Part shown: one piece after another, positions 16,814 to 25,475 of the stretch
How the letters are laid out: every line of letters starts with the position of its first letter
Numbering within the stretch: the stretch's first letter is position 1
Assembly: GCA_937995655.1 (NCBI GenBank)
Contig: CALKJI010000002.1
Coordinates: 1-64,000, forward strand
Direction: 5' to 3'
Length of the DNA: 64,000 nt
From: an uncultured Pseudothermotoga sp.
Lineage (GTDB): Bacteria > Thermotogota > Thermotogae > Thermotogales > DSM-5069
The notes under the pieces: model-generated
The model's database searches: none
What the model saw: the letters and a program-made list of their open reading frames with translations, nothing else
Told to the model about the DNA's origin: nothing
Position numbers and translations under genes: made by a program

Positions 16814-18145
16814 TTAAGCCGTCTTGGATGTGAAGTTAAAATTGTTGACTTTCATGAAAGGTGCCACGGCTGGGAAGTAATCTCCACTGGTTGATTCAAT
16901 TTCTTTTGAGATTGCCTCGATGTTTTGCGTGAACTCGAAGAATTTTACATTGAACCTCATGTTTTTGATAGCCCTTGTGAGTTGACCATTCTCAATCAAG
17001 AACGTCCCATCCCGTGTCATGCCAGTAAACATTGCCTCATAGGGATCTACTACATTCATGTAGTGAAATCTGTTGACATAAATACCACGCTTAGTCTGAG
17101 AAATGATCTGTTCAACAGGCGTCTCTCCACCTTCTACAACAAGATTGGCAGCTATGGCAAAATCAAGGTCCTCAAGTGAAACTGTGTGACCTGTCGGCTT
17201 TTTGTTGAATCTTAAGGCAGCACCATGTGAATAGAAAATGTTTTTGAACACACCTTTCTCTATTATCGGCGTTCTTTCTCGTTTCTTTCCGCAAAGATCA
17301 TAGATCAGAGGCACCTGCATTTGGCAGCTCGGGTCATCATAAACATTGAGATAATCAGGCCCTATCTTCTGACCCAAGAATCTCACAGATGGGCTCATTT
17401 TCAATTCATGCATATACCCATTGGTACAAACATAGGAGAAATAAAAGAACAAATCGCTAACCGCCTCAGGGCCAAGGATCACTGTGTACAAACCCGGATC
17501 GACTTCAACTGGATCCTTTGATTTCTTTGCGAATTCAATAGCCCTTTGAATCTTCTTGTCAACATCCAGATCCTTATAACCCTTTGCCGTGGAAGAAACA
17601 TATCCACTACCAGAATCACTCAGTGCAACAAAATTGAATCCTGCACTTGAATATGCCTGATAGATGAACATCCCGTTGGAAGCTATAACTGCGTTTTCGA
17701 ATATGTTATCACTTATATATCCAAAGGCTTGCACATCTTTACCAGATGCCTTGATAATTCTGTCAAAGATCTGAGCCCTATCTTCAGCTGAAGCTTTTCT
17801 GACAGAGTCGCAAAGGTTCTCGACGGGGTACCCAACAGAAACCTCGGGGAGTTTGAATTCATAATCCAAAGGAGTCGAATTCTCAAGCATTTGTTCAAGT
17901 TTTTTCCTCGTCTCCTTCAAACCATTTATGGAAAGATCGTTGGTTGTTGCGATTGCTATTCTATTCTCCTTTGTGGCAAGGACGCTGATAGAGCTCTTCT
18001 TTTCAAATACATTCTGATGAATCTCGCTGTTTGCAAACCTGGTCAAAGCTCCTTCGGAATTTGAAACTGCACACAAGAATTTCATGCCTGTAAAGTGTTC
18101 ATTCATCAATCTGAATAGATTTCTATAGAAATTCTCACCTTTCAT
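16814..18145 (-). CDS. tldE: TldE/PmbA-family protein (non-catalytic partner of TldD)
   Basis: A 443-aa member of the TldD/PmbA family. It lacks the HExxxH motif found in the partner, as expected for TldE, which forms a heterodimer with TldD that degrades unfolded peptides and trims peptide precursors. Family sequences seen include FENAVIASNGMFIYQAYSSA, GSGYVSSTAKGYKDLDV and the C-terminal NMRFNVKFFE. The ATG at 18145 overlaps the tldD stop by 4 nt. The pair is widespread; in this genome no obvious peptide-antibiotic precursor lies nearby, so a general peptidase role is the simple reading. Confidence 0.93.
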   Translation of the reverse strand: MKGENFYRNLFRLMNEHFTGMKFLCAVSNSEGALTRFANSEIHQNVFEKKSSISVLATKENRIAIATTNDLSINGLKETRKKLEQMLENSTPLDYEFKLPEVSVGYPVENLCDSVRKASAEDRAQIFDRIIKASGKDVQAFGYISDNIFENAVIASNGMFIYQAYSSAGFNFVALSDSGSGYVSSTAKGYKDLDVDKKIQRAIEFAKKSKDPVEVDPGLYTVILGPEAVSDLFFYFSYVCTNGYMHELKMSPSVRFLGQKIGPDYLNVYDDPSCQMQVPLIYDLCGKKRERTPIIEKGVFKNIFYSHGAALRFNKKPTGHTVSLEDLDFAIAANLVVEGGETPVEQIISQTKRGIYVNRFHYMNVVDPYEAMFTGMTRDGTFLIENGQLTRAIKNMRFNVKFFEFTQNIEAISKEIESTSGDYFPAVAPFMKVNNFNFTSKTA

Positions 18146-19587
18146 TTTCTAACACCTACCTTTACCCCTCTGAATCTTGCTGGGGCTGTACCGTGTCCTA
18201 CGTACATTACCTGCATTGGTTGACCTTTACCACAGTTCGGGACACCCCACACGTGCCAGAAACTCTCATTTGCAACACCATCACATTTGTTCCAAAATTT
18301 CGGTGTTATATCAAAGTACACGGGGTTTCTGAAGATCCTTCCCGTTAACTTGCCATCTTTTATCTCATAGGCGATCTCAGTTGCAAATTGGAAATTAAGC
18401 CTTAGATCATCTATAGACCAACTTTTGTTAGTATCAAGTAAGAAACCATACTCTATACCAGCTATGAGCTGATCCAAAGTGAATTCACCAGGTAAAAGAT
18501 TTATATTTGTCATCCTTATTATTGGAAGATGGGACCAGCTATCTGCCCTAGCAGCACCGTTTGATCTTAAACCAAGCTCTGCTGCGGTTTGCCTGTTCAT
18601 TAGATAACCAACAAACAAACCATTTTTGACAATGTAGGATCTTTGCGCTTGAACTCCCTCATCGTCATAACCAAAACTTCCAAGTCCACCAGGTATCGTT
18701 GCATCGGCTGTGATCGTCACATGATCGCTACCATATCTGAGATTATTGAGCCTATCCAAACTCAAAAAGCTACCACCGGCAAAGCTCAGTTCTGAGCCCA
18801 TGACCCTGTCTAATTCGATCGGATGCCCACAAGATTCATGAACTTGCAGTGCAAGCTGATTTCCACTGATTATTATGTCGTACTCTCCTGGCTCAATTTC
18901 TGGTGCGTCGACAAGCTCTACAACTTCTTTCCCTATTTTTGGTGCATGTTCTACTAAATTCATTTGTTCTACAAATTCCCATCCTTTTGTCGAGTGATCA
19001 CCACCAAAACTTGAAGGATAAGATCTTGTCTGAAAACCACCTTTACCAACGGCTTGGGCTGTGATACCTCCACCAGAAACAACTATTTCCTGTTCAATCA
19101 CTGAACCTTCGGTGCTTGCAAAGATCTTATTAATCTTTCTGAATTGCATCGAACCGGTTGAACGAGCTACACCTTCAATTTCCTTAGCTTTCAACGTGGC
19201 CATCCTTAGAATCTCAATCTTTTCCTTCTCTGAAACTTCGAAGGGATCTTTTTGATATGGTGATCTGAATTTGTCTTGATGAACAGGTTCTGGAGCCAAA
19301 TTCAATGGCTTCTTAGCTCTTTTGTTTGAGGCTTGTGCAATCTCAAGTGCTCGATCTGCGATCCTTTCAAGCGCAGATTCTCCGCGCTCATCGGTCGCAG
19401 CGAACCCCCAACCATTTTCAAACAAAACCCTTATGCCAGTCCCCGAGTTGAAGTTATTACTCAGTGTTTTGAGGGAACCATCTTCAACAAAGATTTCTTG
19501 CTGAAGATGCTCTTCGTACCTTACATCTGCGTACCTTGCACCTTTCGAATTCAGATAATGCAAAATCTTTTGTAATCTCTCTTGCAC
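18142..19587 (-). CDS. tldD: TldD metalloprotease
   Basis: A 481-aa zinc protease with the family motif HExxxH as VHESCGHPIELD (H250, E251, H255) and a later Cys (NCGKGQPMQV) near the C terminus that helps bind the metal in the family. The start is GTG 19587: AGGAGGT sits 6-7 nt upstream, whereas the longer frame beginning at 19608 would place this ribosome site inside the coding sequence. It is followed by tldE with a 4-nt overlap. A hairpin lies just upstream (19612-19638). Confidence 0.95.
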   Translation of the reverse strand: MQERLQKILHYLNSKGARYADVRYEEHLQQEIFVEDGSLKTLSNNFNSGTGIRVLFENGWGFAATDERGESALERIADRALEIAQASNKRAKKPLNLAPEPVHQDKFRSPYQKDPFEVSEKEKIEILRMATLKAKEIEGVARSTGSMQFRKINKIFASTEGSVIEQEIVVSGGGITAQAVGKGGFQTRSYPSSFGGDHSTKGWEFVEQMNLVEHAPKIGKEVVELVDAPEIEPGEYDIIISGNQLALQVHESCGHPIELDRVMGSELSFAGGSFLSLDRLNNLRYGSDHVTITADATIPGGLGSFGYDDEGVQAQRSYIVKNGLFVGYLMNRQTAAELGLRSNGAARADSWSHLPIIRMTNINLLPGEFTLDQLIAGIEYGFLLDTNKSWSIDDLRLNFQFATEIAYEIKDGKLTGRIFRNPVYFDITPKFWNKCDGVANESFWHVWGVPNCGKGQPMQVMYVGHGTAPARFRGVKVGVRK

Positions 19588-19611
19588 AATCCGACCTCCT
19601 TTCAGCAATCA

Positions 19612-19638
19612 GAAAGCAGGGAATCAATCCCTGCTTTC
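19612..19638 (-). promoter_or_regulatory. Hairpin before tldD overlapping a short gene's stop codon
   Basis: GAAAGCAGGG and CCCTGCTTTC form a perfect 10-bp stem with a 7-nt loop. The stop codon of the small upstream ORF lies in the loop. The T run on the minus strand is poor (TTTCTGATT), so it may reduce rather than end transcription into tldD, or be a terminator of the small gene. Confidence 0.5.
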
Positions 19639-19812
19639 ATCATCTGTTTCCATTATATCGTTTATTGCTTTTTCTATGTTTTCCGCACTGACCTTTTGAC
19701 CCGTGCTGAGAACAATGAGAGCAGCTTTTATTACTAAGATGCGTGGGTATCTTTTGAGCAGTTTCCTAATTGGGTCGAGTTTCATGACATCCACTTCCAA
19801 GGTGATCACCAT
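19624..19812 (-). CDS. Small hypothetical protein upstream of tldD
   Basis: A 62-aa frame (ATG at 19812, AAGGA 8 nt upstream; an ATG at 19785 and a longer start at 19830 are alternatives). The longer start would run into the tRNA promoter on the other strand, so I reject it. The sequence is basic at first (IRKLLKRYPRILVIKA), then contains GQKVSAENIEKAINDI and an acidic tail (METDDESRD). It looks like a real small protein but I recognise no family. It ends in the loop of a hairpin 37 nt before tldD and may be co-transcribed with it. Confidence 0.5.
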   Translation of the reverse strand: MVITLEVDVMKLDPIRKLLKRYPRILVIKAALIVLSTGQKVSAENIEKAINDIMETDDESRD

Positions 19813-19823
19813 CCTAAAAGTCC

Positions 19824-19852
19824 TTGACACTATCAGGGACAGGATGTATAAT
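19824..19852 (+). promoter_or_regulatory. Perfect consensus promoter for tRNA-Met
   Basis: TTGACA (19824-19829), 17 bp, TATAAT (19847-19852): an exact housekeeping-sigma consensus. The mature tRNA starts 13 nt downstream. Confidence 0.95.
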
Positions 19853-19864
19853 CTTTCTTGCTGC

Positions 19865-19940
19865 GGGCTCGTAGCTCAACTGGTAGAGCGCCCGGCTCAT
19901 AACCGGGCGGTCGGTGGTTCGAGTCCACCCGAGCCCACCA
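19865..19940 (+). tRNA. tRNA-Met (CAT), probably elongator
   Basis: A 76-nt cloverleaf: acceptor GGGCTCG/CGAGCCC, D arm GCTC/GAGC, anticodon stem CCCGG/CCGGG with loop CTCATAA (anticodon CAT at 19898-19900), T arm GGTGG/CCACC with TTCGAGT, and encoded CCA. The first pair is G-C and the anticodon stem lacks the three G-C pairs of initiators, so it is not tRNA-fMet. Elongator Met is most likely; a lysidine-modified tRNA-Ile2 cannot be ruled out by eye. Confidence 0.95.
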
Positions 19941-19967
19941 AAGGGAGCTTAAGCTCCCTTTTATTTT
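19941..19967 (+). terminator. Terminator of tRNA-Met
   Basis: AAGGGAGCTTAAGCTCCCTT is a perfect 20-bp palindrome directly after the CCA end, followed by TTATTTT. Confidence 0.92.
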
Positions 19968-20389
19968 AACATTAAATTCGAATTTTGTAAAGTTACTTGT
20001 CATTCTTCATATTAGACTCGACGTAACTCAAACTTCGCATTGTCATGAACGGACTTATTAATCATTTTTTCACATTGCAATAAATAAAGAGATATTAACT
20101 GTTAACCACCCCTAAAGAAATTCCAACTTCATTTCTGAAAAGCCTTCAAAGATTTAATTCAGCAAAATCACAGCAGTAGTCAGTTGATATCAGATTTCAG
20201 AAAGACTTTCGTTCTAAAAAATCAAGTCTGCAGAGAAAAAATACTGCAATCTGAAGGTATTCTTCTAGTCTGTGTCAGAAAATTTGATTCATGATTTTCG
20301 AAATTCTCCACAAAATTAATCGAAAGCTTTTGCTTATTTTGAAAAATCATAAACTGTTGATTCTTGCAGAGTATGACTAGCAGTGAATG
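19968..20389. other. Intergenic region, no gene seen
   Basis: About 420 bp of AT-rich sequence with many stops in all frames. I see no RNA fold, repeat or small gene that I can support. Confidence 0.5.
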
Positions 20390-20395
20390 TATAAT
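20390..20395 (+). promoter_or_regulatory. -10 element for the ODP gene
   Basis: A perfect TATAAT 23 nt before the GTG start; no good -35 at 16-18 bp (TTGCAG lies 20 bp upstream). It implies a leader of about 15 nt and rules out the ATG at 20364 as start. Confidence 0.5.
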
Positions 20396-20417
20396 CTTAA
20401 TTAAAGGAGGTGCCTTG

Positions 20418-21179
20418 GTGGTAGAGAACACATCGCTTTTCGATAATGGAATGCATAAGTTCTATTTTCTCGGTTGGGAAGAAAAGCAGGAGGAAATTAT
20501 ACAAACTAATCAATATCTGATAGTCGATGGCGATGAAGCAGTTTTGCTTGATCCAGGTGGGGCTCACGTTTTCCCAAGGGTTCTGGCAAATGTATCGGAA
20601 ATCATTGAACCACACAAGATAAACCACATTTTTTACACACACCAGGATCCAGATGTGACTAGCGGTATCATCTTATGGCTCTCGATAGCTGAAAACAGCA
20701 AAGTTTACATTTCAAACCTTTGGGTAAGGTTCTTACCACACTTTGGTGTTTACGATCAAAAAAGAGTCGTAGCCATACCAGATCGCGGCGATACAATACG
20801 CTTAAAAAGCGGGAATTCGCTTGAACTGATACCATCACATTACCTTCACTCAACAGGCAATTTCACGCTGTACGATCCCGTTGCAAAGATCCTTTTTTCT
20901 GGTGATATTGGTGCCTGTGTCTTCCCAGCAGGTAAGAAATATAGAGAAACCGATGATTTTGATTCACACGTGAAGAACATGGAAGGATTTCACAGAAGGT
21001 ATATGACCTCAAACGTAGCTTGCAAGAAATGGGTTGACGTGGTCAGTAGGAAGCAGATCGATATGATAACGCCTCAGCACGGTGCAGTCATGAAAAAAGA
21101 ATGCGCAAAAAGATTTCTCCAGTGGTTTAGGGAGCTCAAGTGCGGCGTTGATTTGATTGATCAATTTTATGGGGTGTGA
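20418..21179 (+). CDS. ODP-family di-iron protein (metallo-beta-lactamase fold), probable O2/iron sensor
   Basis: A 253-aa protein of the oxygen-binding di-iron (ODP) branch related to flavodiiron proteins but without a flavodoxin domain. Candidate iron ligands: H75, D77 and D79 in [12 protein letters not shown]141/H144 in [12 protein letters not shown]163 in [10 protein letters not shown] and H221 in PQHGAVM. The position of the last His in the flavodiiron HxExDH motif is Val80, a change also expected for ODPs. In Treponema denticola such a protein senses O2/Fe(II) for chemotaxis. Here the next gene is a soluble chemoreceptor 5 nt downstream, so the same role is likely. The start is GTG 20418 with AAAGGAGG 7 nt upstream; a TTG at 20415 is possible. 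Confidence 0.85.
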   Translation: MVENTSLFDNGMHKFYFLGWEEKQEEIIQTNQYLIVDGDEAVLLDPGGAHVFPRVLANVSEIIEPHKINHIFYTHQDPDVTSGIILWLSIAENSKVYISNLWVRFLPHFGVYDQKRVVAIPDRGDTIRLKSGNSLELIPSHYLHSTGNFTLYDPVAKILFSGDIGACVFPAGKKYRETDDFDSHVKNMEGFHRRYMTSNVACKKWVDVVSRKQIDMITPQHGAVMKKECAKRFLQWFRELKCGVDLIDQFYGV

Positions 21180-21184
21180 AAAAA

Positions 21185-22018
21185 ATGGATGAAAAGACCT
21201 TTGAAAAGATTTCCTCTGCATTTTTTGCAGAAAATTTAATGACCAGCTTCATGACTCAGTTGGATGAAGCCCTCGTATCCCGAGTACTTGATCTGCAAGG
21301 ACGAATAAATTCCACAATCGACAGATTCTTACAGATGGAAGATCAACTCATAAAAATGCAAGAGAAATTTTCAGAAGATAGTAGAGAACTAAAGAAAGCC
21401 TTTTCTTCTATGGAAGAAATGAATCAAAGAATGCATTCTCAGTTGTCTCAATCTGGGCTCAGTTTAGACCAAGTGAGCGAAAGATTTACCAAGGCCCTCG
21501 AAAGAACCTCCCATACCCTTGAAAGTTTCAGAGAAACTGAGCTGATGGTAGAAAGGATCACAAGAATAGCAAAGCAGACTAGTTTATTAGCCTTGAATGC
21601 ATCCATAGAGGCGGCAAGGGCCGGTGAACAGGGAAGGGGATTTGCAGTCGTTGCCTCTGAGGTTCAGAAGTTAGCGGGTGAATCTAACAAAGCAGCCTCA
21701 GAAATAACGACAAATGTGAAACAGTTAAGTGAAATGGTTCAAAGCGCAATAGAAGATCTCAGGGTTGTTACAAACCTCTTCATCATCTTTCAAAGATCCA
21801 CCGAAGAAATGCTTGCTTTTCTGAAAAGTAATGCCGATTTGATAGGTAAAACCAGTCAAACCTTTGAAGAGACTGAAGTCAATATCTCTAAACAGAAAGA
21901 CTATATAAACCAAACACATGCCGTGTTGAAAGAGGCTGAAGAAAAGTTCAATTCAATGCTCAGGGTCATAAAATCAATAGTAAAGGCTCAACAGAAACTA
22001 AAAGATATAGCAATTTGA
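21185..22018 (+). CDS. Soluble methyl-accepting chemotaxis protein, partner of ODP
   Basis: A 277-aa chemoreceptor signalling domain with no membrane helix and no recognised sensor domain. It is coiled coil almost throughout. The kinase-contact tip is [29 protein letters not shown] in two parts near the middle, flanked by Q/E-rich helices suited to methylation. GGGGTG lies 8 nt before the ATG at 21185; a GTG at 21176 that overlaps the ODP stop is an alternative. Direct coupling to the ODP gene and lack of its own sensor suggest that ODP is the sensing subunit. The layout recalls the soluble receptor Tm14 of Thermotoga maritima. Confidence 0.93.
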   Translation: MDEKTFEKISSAFFAENLMTSFMTQLDEALVSRVLDLQGRINSTIDRFLQMEDQLIKMQEKFSEDSRELKKAFSSMEEMNQRMHSQLSQSGLSLDQVSERFTKALERTSHTLESFRETELMVERITRIAKQTSLLALNASIEAARAGEQGRGFAVVASEVQKLAGESNKAASEITTNVKQLSEMVQSAIEDLRVVTNLFIIFQRSTEEMLAFLKSNADLIGKTSQTFEETEVNISKQKDYINQTHAVLKEAEEKFNSMLRVIKSIVKAQQKLKDIAI

Positions 22019-22114
22019 TACAGTCAGTTTAATAAGATAACCGGGATCAAGCGAAGTTCTTTCCAAATGTATTATAATTCATACAAATATACACCTAAGA
22101 AGGAGGTGGTTCGT

Positions 22115-23647
22115 GTGAAGAAGTTAATTTTTGTTCTGATGATTCTTCTATCGGTCCTCTCTGTGGCTTCCTATCTCAACGTCGCAGTGATGGGTGAGAT
22201 TCGATCCTTGAACCCCTTTTTGGTGAAATCTTCCGCTGAAAGAATTGCTGTTGGTTTTATTTACGAAACACTCTTGACGGAGAGTTCTGGTCGAATCGTT
22301 GGTGCTGTTGCAGAAGACTGGCAGGTGGATTTCTCGACAAATAGTTTGATACTGAAACTGAGAGACAGAAATTTCCACGATGGAACAAAAATAACCGCCG
22401 ACGACGTCGTTTTTTCATTCAATTACATTTTACAGAAAAAGCTGCCTTTAGGTCCCATTCTTGCATACTTCACTGGAGCTGAAAAGATCGATGAAAAGAC
22501 AGTAAAGCTAAGTTTTAGGACGATGAATGTCTCCATGCTTTCCTTTGCACCTATGGCGATACCGGTGATACCAAAGTCGATTTGGGAAAAAATCGACAAA
22601 CCAATGGAATTCCCAAATATTGAAAAACCAGTAGGAAGTGGCTTACTCAGCTTTGAAAAACTCACGCTGCAGAGTCTTGTTTTGAATTTTTTCAAGGATC
22701 ATCCAAACTCTTCTGAAAATCTTCAAGGCATGATATTACATACCGTACAGGACGAAACGATGGGATTTCTAGGTCTTGTGAAGGGAGATTATGATTATCT
22801 GTTTTGGAACCTAGATCCTGAATTGGCAAGACAAGTACTGGATAACCCCAACAAATATCCAAATGTAAAAGTAGCTCTCATTGAAGGTGGGGCTGTCAAT
22901 GTCATTTTGTTCAACCATAGAAAACAACCTATGGATAATTTGAACTTCAGAAAGGCTGTTTTGAATGCGATTAACTATAAAGAAATCGTTCAAAAAGCTT
23001 ACAGTAACCTTGCGGATACGGCGTCCTTAGGTCTCATTCCCAAACGAGCTAGTGGCGTATATGACGAAAATATGGGAAAGCCTGAACAAAATATACCTTT
23101 AGCCAAAGAACTTCTCAAGAGCAGTGGGTACGATGGCAAAAAACTCAAATTACTTGTTTCTTCTGATAAGAAATCTATGGATATGGCAGAGTATATCAAG
23201 CTTTACTTGAAAAATGTTGGAATCGAGGTTGAGTTGGATGTTCAAGGTCCCGAAGGCTTGACGACAAAGCTCAAAAAAGCAGATTTTGATCTGGCACTTT
23301 ACTCTTACAACCTTGGTCATCATCCAGAGATGGTTTTCTATCACCTGCACTCTTCAAGAGGAACCATGAAAGACGGACAAGTTACAGGTTTTAACTACGG
23401 CGGTGTGGCCATAAAAGAACTCGATACGGTACTTGAATCAATCTGGATGGCTTTCTCTGAACAAGATCGTATAGTTGCCTTCAAGAATCTACAAAAACTC
23501 TTCAGTGAAATCATTCCAGTGGTGCCTCTACTGGTACCTGTAGATATAGAAATCTATAGCGTTAAGAACTTCACTGGTTGGGTTGTTTCTCAAACTGAAG
23601 GTGTCATGAATGCAGAGACTTTCAAATCGCTAAAGCCAGTGAGGTGA
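22115..23647 (+). CDS. Peptide/nickel-type ABC transporter substrate-binding protein
   Basis: A 510-aa family 5 solute-binding protein. A signal peptide is at residues 1-20 (MKKLIFVLMILLSVLSVAS). The mature part has the family layout: a start LNVAVMGEIRSLNPFLV, FHDGTKITADDVVFSFNYIL, NHRKQPMDNLNFRKAVLNAI split over the hinge, and LLKSSGYDGKKLKLLV. No lipobox is present, unlike many Gram-positive members. Start is GTG 22115 with AGGAGGTGG 5 nt upstream; the in-frame ATG at 22067 is upstream of the ribosome site. Ligand could be an oligopeptide or, as often in Thermotogae, an oligosaccharide. Confidence 0.94.
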   Translation: MKKLIFVLMILLSVLSVASYLNVAVMGEIRSLNPFLVKSSAERIAVGFIYETLLTESSGRIVGAVAEDWQVDFSTNSLILKLRDRNFHDGTKITADDVVFSFNYILQKKLPLGPILAYFTGAEKIDEKTVKLSFRTMNVSMLSFAPMAIPVIPKSIWEKIDKPMEFPNIEKPVGSGLLSFEKLTLQSLVLNFFKDHPNSSENLQGMILHTVQDETMGFLGLVKGDYDYLFWNLDPELARQVLDNPNKYPNVKVALIEGGAVNVILFNHRKQPMDNLNFRKAVLNAINYKEIVQKAYSNLADTASLGLIPKRASGVYDENMGKPEQNIPLAKELLKSSGYDGKKLKLLVSSDKKSMDMAEYIKLYLKNVGIEVELDVQGPEGLTTKLKKADFDLALYSYNLGHHPEMVFYHLHSSRGTMKDGQVTGFNYGGVAIKELDTVLESIWMAFSEQDRIVAFKNLQKLFSEIIPVVPLLVPVDIEIYSVKNFTGWVVSQTEGVMNAETFKSLKPVR

Positions 23648-23657
23648 AAAGCCTTAG

Positions 23658-24620
23658 ATGAGTATTTCTTACTTAATTAAGAGAATTCTTCAAATGCTCT
23701 TGACAGTAATTATTGCAGTCACTCTCAGTTTCATCCTCATCAGGGCTCTGCCGGGAGATCCGGCAGAGCGTTTTTATGGAGATCCAAGGATTCCTGAAGA
23801 AGTAAAACAAGAAATAAAAGCTGCCTTTGGCCTTGACAAGCCTGTTCTAATTCAATACCTTAACTTTCTCAAACAGTTTTTTAAAGGTGATCTTGGAGTC
23901 TCCTACACTTACAACCGAAAGGTTGTTCAAGTGGTATTGGAAAGATTACCATGGACATTATTTTTAACCGCTGTGCCGACAATATTGAGTATGATCGCTT
24001 CACTGAAAATAGGCGTTTATATAGGTTGCAAAAGAAATTCATTTGCAGACAAAGTCATTCGCTATATTGCTTTCGCATTGCATTCGGTTCCAACCTTCTG
24101 GTTTGCTTTATTGTTGATCCTGTTGTTTTCATTTAAACTGCAGTGGTTTCCCCTTCAAGGGATGGTTGCTCCAAATGTGAAAGGTTACGAAACAATCTTG
24201 AGTCTTTTACATCATGCAGCATTACCATGGCTTACCCTTTTTGTGATCAACGTCCCTGGCTTTGCAATGTATGTGAGGAATATGGTTATCTCAATCTTAG
24301 GCGAAGAATTCATAATCACAGCCAGGGCAAAAGGCTTGACACAGGCACAGATAAGAAAAAAACATATACTCAGAAACGCCCTGGGACCACTCTTTTCCAT
24401 GCTAACTCTGAGAATAGCCGGTATGTTGGGTGGTGCTGTACTCATAGAAACAATCTTCTCTTGGAAAGGTATGGGACTTTTAGTTTTGGAAGCTTCAAGA
24501 AACTCTGACTATCCCCTATTACAGGCAACGGTTTTGATCACCATAGTTTCCGTCATTTTGGCGAATTTCCTCGCAGATTTATTACAAGCAACCTTTGATC
24601 CAAGGGTGAGATTTGAATGA
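23658..24620 (+). CDS. ABC transporter permease, DppB type
   Basis: A 320-aa inner-membrane permease with six predicted helices. It has the N-terminal RALPGDPAERFYG motif of DppB/OppB, and the ATPase-coupling EAA loop EFIITARAKGLTQAQIRKKH near residue 220. It starts 10 nt after the binding protein gene and its stop overlaps the next gene by 4 nt. It needs two ATPases (DppD/DppF type), which are not encoded in the window. Confidence 0.94.
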   Translation: MSISYLIKRILQMLLTVIIAVTLSFILIRALPGDPAERFYGDPRIPEEVKQEIKAAFGLDKPVLIQYLNFLKQFFKGDLGVSYTYNRKVVQVVLERLPWTLFLTAVPTILSMIASLKIGVYIGCKRNSFADKVIRYIAFALHSVPTFWFALLLILLFSFKLQWFPLQGMVAPNVKGYETILSLLHHAALPWLTLFVINVPGFAMYVRNMVISILGEEFIITARAKGLTQAQIRKKHILRNALGPLFSMLTLRIAGMLGGAVLIETIFSWKGMGLLVLEASRNSDYPLLQATVLITIVSVILANFLADLLQATFDPRVRFE

Positions 24621-25474
24621 AGAAAAGAAGGAGTTTTCTCAAGGATTTATTAAAATCTTTTGAAGGTGTTGTTGGACTGGTGGTTTTATCTGTACTGGTC
24701 TTTTGTGCCATCTTTGCTCCTCTTATCGCACCCTATGATCCGTATGATATTACTCAGAGAGGTCGTAGATTGCAACCACCTTCAAAAGATCACATCATGG
24801 GTACAGATTGGTATGGAACAGACATATTCAGTCAGATCGTGTACGGTGCTCGTACGTCTTTGACTGTGGGCTTTCTGACTGCATTGGGTGTGAGTGTGAT
24901 TGGTGGATTTCTTGGTGTGATCGCAGGAGCCTTCGGAAAAGGTATCGATATTTTGATCATGCGCATCGTTGATTTTGTAATGGTACTGCCAGGCCTTCCA
25001 TTGATGATAATGGTCCTTACTTACTTAGGTAGCAGTTTCTGGACATTGACCTTTGTTCTTGTGGTTTTCGGATGGGCTGGCATTTCAAGAGTAGTTCGTG
25101 CGATAGTCTTGTCCGAGAAGAAAAGAGGATATGTCGAGGCGGCTCTTTGTGCTGGAGCAAGTAAGTGGTATATCATTAGAAAACATCTTCTCCCTGCTTC
25201 TTATCCTATTTTAGTCGTAAATACAGCCTTTTCCGCCGCTGGCGCTATGCTTGCCGAAGCTGGCCTTTCTTTCCTAGGATTTTCAGATCCAAAGGTTATC
25301 TCCTGGGGAAAGATGCTGAGCCTTGCAAGGACATCCAACGCGCTCGTTCTTGGCGGATGGTGGTGGGTCGTTTATCCTGGTCTTGCAATCTTTCTTGCTT
25401 CTTTTTCAATTATGTCTTTAGGTATAGCCAGTGAAAGAATACTCAATCCAAAAATCTCTGGTAGGAGGGAATAG
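24617..25474 (+). CDS. ABC transporter permease, DppC type
   Basis: A 285-aa permease: N-terminal helix, then PYDITQRGRRLQPPSKDHIMG and GTDWYGTDIFSQIVYGART in the periplasmic start region, and EAA loop GYVEAALCAGASKWYIIRKH. Ends LSFLGFSDPKVISWGKML and GIASERILNP as in DppC. The ATG overlaps the dppB-type stop (ATGA). Confidence 0.94.
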   Translation: MKKRRSFLKDLLKSFEGVVGLVVLSVLVFCAIFAPLIAPYDPYDITQRGRRLQPPSKDHIMGTDWYGTDIFSQIVYGARTSLTVGFLTALGVSVIGGFLGVIAGAFGKGIDILIMRIVDFVMVLPGLPLMIMVLTYLGSSFWTLTFVLVVFGWAGISRVVRAIVLSEKKRGYVEAALCAGASKWYIIRKHLLPASYPILVVNTAFSAAGAMLAEAGLSFLGFSDPKVISWGKMLSLARTSNALVLGGWWWVVYPGLAIFLASFSIMSLGIASERILNPKISGRRE

Positions 25475-25475
25475 G

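Noticed and set aside
19865-19940. Initiator tRNA-fMet
   Set aside because: First acceptor pair is G-C and the anticodon stem lacks the GGG/CCC of initiators.
20364-20417. ATG at 20364 as start of the ODP gene
   Set aside because: Would place the -10 element and a perfect ribosome site inside the coding sequence, and the extra residues are not family-like.
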